In this document: one piece after another, positions 57,805-64,000 of the stretch
Position numbering within the stretch: position 1 is the first letter of the stretch
Layout: each line of letters starts with the position of its first letter
DNA from: Rhizobium sp. BK251
Lineage (GTDB): Bacteria > Pseudomonadota > Alphaproteobacteria > Rhizobiales > Rhizobiaceae
DNA: 64,000 nt
Direction of reading: 5' to 3'
NCBI RefSeq assembly: GCF_004345245.1
Contig: NZ_SLUQ01000004.1
Location: 496,001 to 560,000, forward strand
The notes under the pieces: generated by a model
What the model was told of the DNA's origin: nothing
Databases searched by the model: none
The model's input: the letters and a program-made list of their open reading frames with translations, nothing else
Made by a program: the position numbers and the translations under genes

Positions 57805-59070
57805 TCACGTGTTCATCGAATCGAAGAAGTCCTGGTTGTTCTTCGTCTGCTTCAGCTTGTCCATGAGGAATTCGATGGCGTCGGTCGTGCCCATCGGGGC
57901 GAGGATGCGCCGGAGCACGAAGATCTTCTGCAGGTCCTGGCGCGGCACGAGGAGGTCTTCCTTACGCGTACCGGACTTCAGGATATCCATCGCCGGGAAG
58001 ATGCGCTTATCCGCTACCTTGCGGTCGAGAACGATTTCCGAGTTACCGGTGCCCTTGAATTCTTCGAAGATCACTTCGTCCATGCGGCTGCCGGTATCGA
58101 TCAGCGCGGTCGCGATGATCGTCAGAGAGCCACCTTCCTCGATATTGCGGGCCGCACCGAAGAAGCGCTTCGGGCGCTGCAGCGCGTTCGCGTCGACACC
58201 ACCCGTGAGTACTTTGCCCGAAGAAGGAACAACGGTGTTGTAGGCACGGCCGAGGCGCGTGATCGAATCGAGCAGGATAACAACATCGCGGCCATGCTCT
58301 ACGAGACGCTTCGCCTTTTCGATCACCATTTCGGCAACCTGCACGTGGCGAACCGCCGGCTCGTCGAAGGTCGAGGAAACCACCTCGCCACGCACGGAGC
58401 GCTGCATGTCCGTCACTTCCTCGGGACGCTCATCGATCAGGAGGACTATCAGATAGCATTCGGGATGGTTGGCCGTGATCGAATGAGCGATGTTCTGCAG
58501 AAGGACAGTCTTACCGGTACGCGGGGGCGCCACGATAAGGCCACGCTGGCCTTTGCCGAGCGGGGCGACGAGATCGATGACGCGTGCCGAGAGGTCCTTC
58601 GACGTTGGGACATCAAGTTCCATCTTGAAGCGCTCATTCGGATAGAGCGGCGTCAGGTTGTCGAAATGAACCTTGTGGCGGATCTTTTCCGGATCGTCGA
58701 AATTGATCGTGTTGACCTTGAGGAGGGCGAAATAGCGCTCGCCTTCCTTCGGGCCGCGAATCGGGCCCTCGACCGTGTCGCCGGTCTTCAGCGAGAAGCG
58801 CCTGATCTGCGAAGGCGAGATATAGATATCGTCCGGGCCTGGCAGATAGTTTGCATTGGCAGAACGCAGGAAACCGAATCCGTCCTGCAGAACCTCAACG
58901 ACACCCTCCCCAATGATCTCGATATCCTGGCTGGCAAGCATCTTCAGGATGGCAAACATCAGCTCCTGCTTGCGCATGGTGCTGGCGTTTTCGACCTCGA
59001 GCGATTCGGCAAACGCCAGCAAATCGGTCGGGGATTTGTTCTTAAGTTCTTGAAGCTTCATTTCAGCCAT
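57805..59070 (-). CDS. rho: transcription termination factor Rho
   Basis: An RNA-dependent hexameric ATPase that terminates transcription. 421 residues. An N-terminal helical part ([20 protein letters not shown]) is followed by the RNA-binding cold-shock-like domain ([29 protein letters not shown]), then the ATPase: P-loop [36 protein letters not shown]-loop/R-loop [33 protein letters not shown] 59070 gives the rhizobial start MAEMKLQEL. The 192 bases upstream hold the promoter and leader. Confidence 0.97.
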   Translation of the reverse strand: MAEMKLQELKNKSPTDLLAFAESLEVENASTMRKQELMFAILKMLASQDIEIIGEGVVEVLQDGFGFLRSANANYLPGPDDIYISPSQIRRFSLKTGDTVEGPIRGPKEGERYFALLKVNTINFDDPEKIRHKVHFDNLTPLYPNERFKMELDVPTSKDLSARVIDLVAPLGKGQRGLIVAPPRTGKTVLLQNIAHSITANHPECYLIVLLIDERPEEVTDMQRSVRGEVVSSTFDEPAVRHVQVAEMVIEKAKRLVEHGRDVVILLDSITRLGRAYNTVVPSSGKVLTGGVDANALQRPKRFFGAARNIEEGGSLTIIATALIDTGSRMDEVIFEEFKGTGNSEIVLDRKVADKRIFPAMDILKSGTRKEDLLVPRQDLQKIFVLRRILAPMGTTDAIEFLMDKLKQTKNNQDFFDSMNT

Positions 59071-59262
59071 GAAGGGGGACCGTACTCTATTCTGGAAGGG
59101 GGAAAGGCGATGTTGGCGATTATTCGGTACTGCGAGGGGGTCCGCAGACGACTGAATTTACACACATGCCACGAAGATGAGATGCGCGGAAAATAGCGAC
59201 TCGTTTTGACGCCCGCAAGAGGGGTGCGCGAAATCACCTAAAATTAGCTACTTGGCCAATCT

Positions 59263-59802
59263 TCAGAACGGTTTGACCACGACGAGAATGACAATAGCGA
59301 TCATCAGCAGTGTGGGGCCCTCGTTGGCGATCCGCCAATAGCGCGCCGAACGGCGGTTCTCGTCGCGGGCAAAAGCGTCGACGGCGCGGGAAAAGAAAAC
59401 GTGGATTCCTGTCAGGATCACGACGAGGCCGATCTTCGCATGCAGCCAACCGCCCTGGAAACCATAAACGGACCAGGCAAGATAGAGCCCGGCAATCCAG
59501 CTTATCATCATCGCCGGGTTCATGATGATCTTCAGGAGCCGCCGTTCCATCAGCTTGAAGGTCTCGGACTGAACCGATCCAACCTCGGCATCAGCGTGGT
59601 AGATGAAAAGCCGCGGCAGATACAAAAGACCCGCCATCCAGGATATCACGGCGATAATGTGGATTGCCTTGGCCCAGAGATAGAGATCGTCCCGGCGCCA
59701 CAGGAAAACGCCGATCGCAAGCAACAGGAAGATCGCGAGCGCAACCATCGCCCTTCGGCGCGCATAGGCGCCTGGACGCGCGTTGCCTGTTTCTCCCGCC
59801 AT
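59263..59802 (-). CDS. hemJ: protoporphyrinogen oxidase HemJ
   Basis: The membrane-bound enzyme that oxidises protoporphyrinogen IX in most alphaproteobacteria lacking HemG/HemY. 179 residues and four or five membrane segments. Conserved residues are in DLYLWAKAIHIIAVISWMAGLLYLPRLFIYH (His and the cluster of aromatic residues), NPAMMISWIAGLYLA, and WLHAKIGLVVILTGIH with the His and Lys needed for activity. The hemE stop is three bases upstream of its ATG, so the two haem-synthesis genes are one unit. Confidence 0.92.
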   Translation of the reverse strand: MAGETGNARPGAYARRRAMVALAIFLLLAIGVFLWRRDDLYLWAKAIHIIAVISWMAGLLYLPRLFIYHADAEVGSVQSETFKLMERRLLKIIMNPAMMISWIAGLYLAWSVYGFQGGWLHAKIGLVVILTGIHVFFSRAVDAFARDENRRSARYWRIANEGPTLLMIAIVILVVVKPF

Positions 59803-59805
59803 CGG

Positions 59806-60840
59806 TCAGCCCTTCCACCCGCGAACGCGCTTGACGAGCATCTTCACGTGCTCGGGATCCGCCTGGGGCGTGATGCCGTGGCCGAGATTGAAGATCAGCG
59901 GGCCTTGCGCCAAATGCTCGAGGATCGCATCGATTCCGTGTTCAAGCGCCTTGCCGCCGGCAACCACCCGCATCGGGTCAAGATTTCCCTGGATCGGCCC
60001 TTCGCGCTGGAGTTCCGCCGCAAAGCTCAAGGGCACGGACCAGTCGAGGCCGATCGCATCAGCACCCGTGCCGGAACGATAATTCTTCAGCATGTAGCCG
60101 GCACCCTTGGCAAAGGCGATCACGCGCGCCTTCGGGCGACGGGACTTGACCGACGCGATGATCCGGGCGACCGGCTCCACCGCAAAGGCTGCGAATTCTT
60201 CCTCTCCCAGCACGCCGGCCCAGGAGTCGAATATCTGCACGGCATCGGCACCCGCATCGATCTGAGCAACGAGATAATCGGCAGAAATCTCCGCAAGGAT
60301 GGAGAGAAGATGCCGGAATGCCTGCGGATGCTGATAGGCAAAGAGGCGCGCAGGCGCTTGGTCGGGAGTTCCGTGGCCCGCGATCATGTAGGTCGCGACC
60401 GTCCAGGGTGCTCCACAGAAGCCGAGAAGAGTGGTCTCCTCGGGTAGCTCGGCGCGCAGGCGCCGCACAGTCTCCATGACAGGTGCGAGATGTGTGAGCA
60501 CGCCGTCGGCCTTCAATGCACGAATTCCGTCTTCATCGATCGGATCGAGCTCCGGCCCATGGCCTTCGGTGAAACGCACATTCCTTTTCAAGGCATCAGG
60601 AATGACGAGAATATCCGAGAAGAGAATGGCGGCGTCAAAGCCGTAGCGGCGGATCGGCTGGAGGGTGACCTCGACCGCATGCTCCGGCGAATAACAGAGG
60701 TCGAGGAAACTTCCGACCCTCGCACGCGTCTCCCTGTATTCGGGAAGATAGCGTCCCGCCTGCCTCATAAGCCAGACCGGCGGCACCGCAAGGCTCTCTC
60801 CTTCCAGCACCCTGATTACCTTCCGGCGAATTCCACTCAA
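59806..60840 (-). CDS. hemE: uroporphyrinogen decarboxylase HemE
   Basis: Decarboxylates the four acetate side chains of uroporphyrinogen III in haem synthesis. 344 residues. Features: [21 protein letters not shown] (substrate-binding arginines), [11 protein letters not shown] (Asp), [16 protein letters not shown] and [16 protein letters not shown]. No ATG is available; TTG 60840 has AGGGA eight bases upstream and gives [11 protein letters not shown], which I recognise as the rhizobial start. An in-frame TTG at 60864 is the alternative. It is the leftmost gene flanking the oriC candidate and runs away from it. Confidence 0.96.
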   Translation of the reverse strand: MSGIRRKVIRVLEGESLAVPPVWLMRQAGRYLPEYRETRARVGSFLDLCYSPEHAVEVTLQPIRRYGFDAAILFSDILVIPDALKRNVRFTEGHGPELDPIDEDGIRALKADGVLTHLAPVMETVRRLRAELPEETTLLGFCGAPWTVATYMIAGHGTPDQAPARLFAYQHPQAFRHLLSILAEISADYLVAQIDAGADAVQIFDSWAGVLGEEEFAAFAVEPVARIIASVKSRRPKARVIAFAKGAGYMLKNYRSGTGADAIGLDWSVPLSFAAELQREGPIQGNLDPMRVVAGGKALEHGIDAILEHLAQGPLIFNLGHGITPQADPEHVKMLVKRVRGWKG

Positions 60841-61238
60841 GTCGTCGTTCCCTAAATAAAACAAAGGATATTTAAAAGGTTTCTATTTCTTAGAGTCGGT
60901 GTCTATCAAGGATTAAAATCAGACCACGTCCCATCCCCAGAAGCCTTGATTGCAGACGCTCGTCGAATGCAAAAGCGTGAATTTGCGCTAACTCAGGTGA
61001 AGATAGAATTTATCGTTTGATTTCCGAGCTTTAAATGATGGTCAAATTGACGCTGCCTGGGGACAGGCTGTGGACAGATAACGGAAAGACAAAAGCTTTC
61101 CACATTTACGAAAAGTCCTCGTGCCGCCGTCCCGAAAATCGCGAATGTGGAAAAACCGCGACTTTTCCCCTTGCCTTGGAAGGCGGCCGGCCATTAGCTC
61201 TCCTCGTCCCGCCTTATCAACAGATGACGGAAAATAGC
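60841..61238. other. candidate chromosomal origin of replication (oriC)
   Basis: About 400 bases between divergent hemE and the PEP-synthase regulator gene, the place where oriC lies in Caulobacter and, as reported, in Sinorhizobium. AT-rich left part: AATAAAACAAAGGATATTTA (60855-60874) and TCAAGGATTAAAATCAGA. DnaA-box-like 9-mers (consensus TTATCCACA): TGTGGAAAA at 61146-61154 (8/9 on the minus strand), TTATCAACA at 61214-61222 (8/9), CTTTCCACA at 61096-61104 (7/9), TGTGGACAG at 61069-61077 (partial). All genes nearby run away from it, and parAB and the parS cluster lie to its left with another parS-like site to its right. No CtrA TTAA-N7-TTAA pair is apparent. Confidence 0.75.
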
Positions 61239-62060
61239 GTGGAGAACCGGACGAACTTCTTCCATCTGCATCTGATTTCTGACTCTACCGGCGAGACTCT
61301 CATCTCCGCCGGCCGTGCGGCCTCCGCGCAATTCCAGTCGAGCCAGCCGATCGAGCATGTCTATCCGCTCGTTCGCAATCGCAGGCAGCTATTGCCTGTG
61401 CTTCAGGCGATCGACGAAGAGCCCGGTATCGTCCTCTATACGATCGTTGACCGGGAGCTTGCCGATCTTATCGATGAGCGTTGCCGCGAGATGGGTGTGC
61501 CTTGCGTCAATGTGCTCGAGCCGGTGATGAACGTCTTCCAGACCCATCTCGGTGCACGCTCGAGCCGTCGCGTGGGTGCCCAGCACGTGATGAATGCCGA
61601 TTACTTCGCTCGCATCGAGGCGCTCAATTTCACTATGGATCATGACGACGGCCAGATGCCCGACGATTATAATGACGCCGACGTCGTCATCATTGGCATC
61701 AGCCGCACGTCGAAGACGCCGACCAGCATCTACCTCGCCAATCGTGGCATCAAGACTGCGAACATACCGATTGTGTCTGGCGTGCCGCTCCCGGAAGGCC
61801 TTTTCGCAACAACAAAGCCGCTTATCGTCGGGCTCGTCGCGACGACAGACCGCATCTCGCAGGTGCGTGAGAACCGCATTCTCGGAACGGTGACGGGTTT
61901 TGACACGGGTCACTATACGGATCGCGCCGCGATCGCCGAGGAACTGAAATACGCCCGCTCACTCTGCGCACGTCACAACTGGCCGATCATCGACGTCACC
62001 CGGCGGTCGATCGAGGAAACGGCTGCGGCGATCGTTGCGCTTCGGCCCAAGCTGCGCTAG
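61239..62060 (+). CDS. ppsR: PEP synthase / pyruvate,phosphate dikinase regulatory protein (PSRP/PDRP)
   Basis: A bifunctional kinase/pyrophosphorylase (DUF299) that inactivates PpdK or PpsA by ADP-dependent phosphorylation and reactivates it with phosphate. 273 residues: [55 protein letters not shown] (P-loop GISRTSKTP) and [13 protein letters not shown]. The start is GTG 61239 (MENRTNFFH), which gives the family's usual length; ATG 61224 is the alternative. It is the first gene right of the oriC candidate, equivalent to Caulobacter RP001. maf, aroE and coaE follow on the same strand. Confidence 0.92.
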   Translation: MENRTNFFHLHLISDSTGETLISAGRAASAQFQSSQPIEHVYPLVRNRRQLLPVLQAIDEEPGIVLYTIVDRELADLIDERCREMGVPCVNVLEPVMNVFQTHLGARSSRRVGAQHVMNADYFARIEALNFTMDHDDGQMPDDYNDADVVIIGISRTSKTPTSIYLANRGIKTANIPIVSGVPLPEGLFATTKPLIVGLVATTDRISQVRENRILGTVTGFDTGHYTDRAAIAEELKYARSLCARHNWPIIDVTRRSIEETAAAIVALRPKLR

Positions 62061-62093
62061 GCGCATGCGAGCAGCAATCGCTTTGGAGATCTC

Positions 62094-62693
62094 ATGACGC
62101 TGTCCCTCATCCTTGCTTCCTCGAGTCCCTTTCGCCGGATGCTGATGGAAAATGCCGGCCTTGCCTTTGCGGCGGTGCGCGCGCAAATCGATGAGCGGGC
62201 GATAGAGGCGCCGCTCGAGCGCGATGGAGCGACACCGGATGCGGTTGCCCTGGTGCTCGCCAAGGCAAAGGCCAAGGAAGTGAGCGATCGCTTTTCCGGC
62301 GCGCTCGTCATAGGCTCCGACCAGACGATGTCTCTCGGCGAGACCGTTTTCCACAAGCCGCAGAATCTGATGGAGGCGGAAAACCACCTTCTGGCACTTT
62401 CGGGAAAGACGCATCGCCTGAACAGTGCCATCGCCCTGGCAAAGGACGGCGACATCATCTGGGAGCATCTCTCCCATGCGGAACTGACGATGAGACCGCT
62501 GTCCCGTCAGTTCATCGGCCGCTATCTCAGCCGTGTCGGGGAGAAGGCCTTTGCCAGCGTCGGCGCCTACCAGCTCGAGAGCGAGGGCATTCAGTTGTTT
62601 TCGGCGATCAACGGCGACTACTTCACGATATTGGGGCTGCCGATGCTTCCGCTTCTCGGGAAGCTGCGCGAACTGGATATGATTGATGGATGA
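62094..62693 (+). CDS. Maf-family nucleotide pyrophosphatase
   Basis: 199 residues. Maf proteins hydrolyse non-canonical or methylated nucleoside triphosphates. Features are [23 protein letters not shown] (substrate loop), [24 protein letters not shown] (catalytic Asp) and GKTHRLNSA. The precise nucleotide preference (dTTP/UTP or 7-methyl-GTP type) cannot be assigned by eye. The stop codon is shared with a parS-like site, and the gene overlaps the aroE start by eight bases. Confidence 0.9.
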   Translation: MTLSLILASSSPFRRMLMENAGLAFAAVRAQIDERAIEAPLERDGATPDAVALVLAKAKAKEVSDRFSGALVIGSDQTMSLGETVFHKPQNLMEAENHLLALSGKTHRLNSAIALAKDGDIIWEHLSHAELTMRPLSRQFIGRYLSRVGEKAFASVGAYQLESEGIQLFSAINGDYFTILGLPMLPLLGKLRELDMIDG

Positions 62694-63549
62694 TTCACGT
62701 GAAACATCCGGCCTGCCGCACGCCTTCGTCACAGGCTACCCGATCAAGCATTCGCGTTCGCCGTTGATCCATGGCTACTGGCTGCGCAAGTTTGGATTGG
62801 CCGGTACCTACCGTGCCCATGAGGTGTCGCCGGCGGATTTCCCCGCATTCATCGCATCGCTGAAGGACGGCTCCGCCGGATTCCGGGGCGGCAACGTCAC
62901 GATACCGCACAAGGAGGCCGCCTTCCGCCTAGCGGATCGACCGGACGAACTTTCGGAAGAGCTCGGGGCTGCCAATACACTCTGGCTGGAAGACGGCCGG
63001 CTCAGCGTCACGAATACGGACGGACGCGGCTTCGTTGCCAATCTCGACGAACGCAGCCCCGGTTGGGATAGGTCCAGCTCGGCAGTTATCTTCGGCGCCG
63101 GTGGCGCAAGCCGCGCGGTCATCCAGGCGGTGCGCGATCGCGGCGTCAATGATATCCACGTCGTCAACCGGACGGTTGAGCGAGCCCGCGAATTGGCGGA
63201 CCGATTTGGTCCGCATGTTCACGCGCATCCCGTCGGCGCGCTCAATGAAGTGATGGCCGGCGCCGGCCTTTTCGTGAACACAACATCGCTCGGCATGGAT
63301 GGTGGTGAAGTCCCGAGCATAGATTTCTCGCCGATGATGAGCGGGGCAGTCGTCACCGACATCGTCTATGTGCCACTGAAGACGCCGCTGCTTTCCCAGG
63401 CAGAAGAACAGGGCTTTGCGATCGTCGACGGTCTCGGCATGCTCCTGCATCAGGCTGTACCTGGTTTTGAAAAATGGTTCGGCAGGAGACCGGTTGTAGA
63501 CGAGGCGCTGCGTAGCCTCGTCATCGCGGATATGGATAGACACCCATGA
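62686..63549 (+). CDS. aroE: shikimate dehydrogenase AroE
   Basis: NADPH-dependent reduction of 3-dehydroshikimate in aromatic amino-acid synthesis. 287 residues: [20 protein letters not shown] (shikimate-binding Ser), [17 protein letters not shown] (catalytic Lys), [14 protein letters not shown] (NADP), [11 protein letters not shown] and [22 protein letters not shown] 62686 lies within the last bases of maf; the in-frame TTG one codon earlier is also possible. It overlaps coaE (ATGA, 63546-63549). The first residues (DDSRETS) are coded by the parS-like site and are not part of the conserved domain. Confidence 0.96.
   Translation: MDDSRETSGLPHAFVTGYPIKHSRSPLIHGYWLRKFGLAGTYRAHEVSPADFPAFIASLKDGSAGFRGGNVTIPHKEAAFRLADRPDELSEELGAANTLWLEDGRLSVTNTDGRGFVANLDERSPGWDRSSSAVIFGAGGASRAVIQAVRDRGVNDIHVVNRTVERARELADRFGPHVHAHPVGALNEVMAGAGLFVNTTSLGMDGGEVPSIDFSPMMSGAVVTDIVYVPLKTPLLSQAEEQGFAIVDGLGMLLHQAVPGFEKWFGRRPVVDEALRSLVIADMDRHP
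62691..62706. promoter_or_regulatory. parS-like site at the maf-aroE junction (15/16)
   Basis: TGATTCACGTGAAACA differs from the consensus only at position 3. Its first three bases are the maf stop codon TGA, and it is read in aroE as D-S-R-E-T near the N-terminus. It is the only site to the right of the oriC candidate, 1.5 kb from it. Confidence 0.75.
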
Positions 63550-64000
63550 TCCGCATCGGCCTGACTGGATCCATCGGCATGGGCAAGTCGACCACCGCGA
63601 AGCTCTTTGCGGAGGAGGGGGTTCCCGTCAACGATGCCGATGCGGTGGTTCACGATCTCTATGCCGGCGAGGCGGCGCCGCTGATCGAGCGGGCCTTTCC
63701 GGGGACGACGACGAACGGCGCGGTTGACCGCAAGGCACTCTCGGAACGTCTGGCGACAAGGGCCGACGGCTTCCAGCGGCTCGAGGCGATCGTCCACCCT
63801 TTGGTGCGCCGCCGCGAACAGGAGTTCCTGAGCAAGCAGCGCGACGCGGCTGCCGACATAGTGGTGCTCGATATCCCGCTGCTTTTCGAAACGGGCGCGG
63901 TCGAAAGGGTCGACGTTATCGTCGTCGTCACCTGTGATCCACAGATTCAGCGGCAGCGTGTGCTTGCGCGACCGGGCATGACGGAGCCAAAATTCCAGAT
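63546..64000 (+). CDS. coaE: dephospho-CoA kinase (partial, C-terminus off window)
   Basis: The last enzyme of CoA synthesis. About 151 codons are present before the window ends. P-loop: [18 protein letters not shown]; then [48 protein letters not shown] and a [16 protein letters not shown] segment. All are characteristic of CoaE. ATG 63546 overlaps the aroE stop (ATGA), so coaE is coupled to aroE. The usual next gene in this cluster, dnaQ, would be just beyond the window. Confidence 0.94.
   Translation, partial: MIRIGLTGSIGMGKSTTAKLFAEEGVPVNDADAVVHDLYAGEAAPLIERAFPGTTTNGAVDRKALSERLATRADGFQRLEAIVHPLVRRREQEFLSKQRDAAADIVVLDIPLLFETGAVERVDVIVVVTCDPQIQRQRVLARPGMTEPKFQ

Noticed and set aside
60841..61238. 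CtrA-binding sites (TTAA-N7-TTAA) in the oriC candidate
   Set aside because: Single TTAA tetramers occur, but none with a partner at the 7-base spacing.
1..64000. Mobile elements, prophage, CRISPR arrays, rRNA and tRNA genes
   Set aside because: No transposase, integrase or phage-like protein, no regularly spaced direct repeats, and no rRNA- or tRNA-like sequence was recognised on reading both strands. A tRNA scan would be needed to exclude an unusual tRNA.

Overview
This window is a stretch of core chromosome from a Rhizobiaceae-type alphaproteobacterium (Rhizobium, Ensifer, Agrobacterium and relatives). The evidence is high-GC coding DNA, frequent TTG/GTG starts, the imuA-imuB-dnaE2 mutasome with an alphaproteobacterial GTTC-N7-GTTC LexA box, the DUF1013/TrcR regulator, a 1594-residue NAD-glutamate dehydrogenase, and the replication-origin arrangement hemE / PEP-synthase regulator / maf / aroE / coaE. 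I see no insertion sequence, prophage, CRISPR array, rRNA or tRNA gene. Nearly everything is housekeeping.

Layout: 0-6 kb holds the start of a ModE-like regulator, then rsfS, rlmH, an EnvC-like amidase activator, the protease ctpA, a divergent polysaccharide deacetylase and rppH. At 6-14 kb are a LysE-type exporter, bfd-bfr (iron storage) and the SOS mutagenesis operon imuA-imuB-dnaE2, all on the minus strand. From 14 to 21 kb come a zincin-like protein, a CoA-ester lyase, leuD, a serine/threonine dehydratase-like enzyme, leuB and two tandem PAP2 phosphatases. From 21 to 41 kb are an MFS carrier with a large periplasmic insert, a CAP lipoprotein, asd, a lytic transglycosylase, carbonic anhydrase, pdxY, NAD-GDH, a second MFS carrier, purH, a heparinase-like protein, rsmB and htpX. 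From 41 to 50 kb are a short accessory patch (a WYL-like hypothetical protein and a secreted nuclease), acsA, trcR, prpE, a YggS protein and leuS-lptE-holA.

The last 12 kb is the replication and segregation hub. parB, parA, rsmG, mnmG, mnmE, rho, hemJ and hemE all run leftwards, and the PEP-synthase regulator, maf, aroE and coaE all run rightwards. The AT-rich gap between hemE and the regulator (about 60.84-61.24 kb) carries several near-consensus DnaA boxes and is my oriC candidate. Around it I find one perfect parS 16-mer (TGTTTCACGTGAAACA), four with one mismatch and a more distant one with two. Several are embedded in genes, where they are read as the peptide (V)SRET, or sit on stop codons. 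ParA and ParB are encoded between them.

The most noteworthy structures are the parS constellation, the oriC candidate, a 17-codon ORF with an excellent Shine-Dalgarno sequence overlapping a likely CTG start of rsfS, a REP/RIME-like palindromic repeat flanked by two related hairpins after leuD, the LexA box of the mutasome, a possibly leaderless nuclease gene, and the WYL-like orphan. I did not find a convincing, entirely new multi-gene system.
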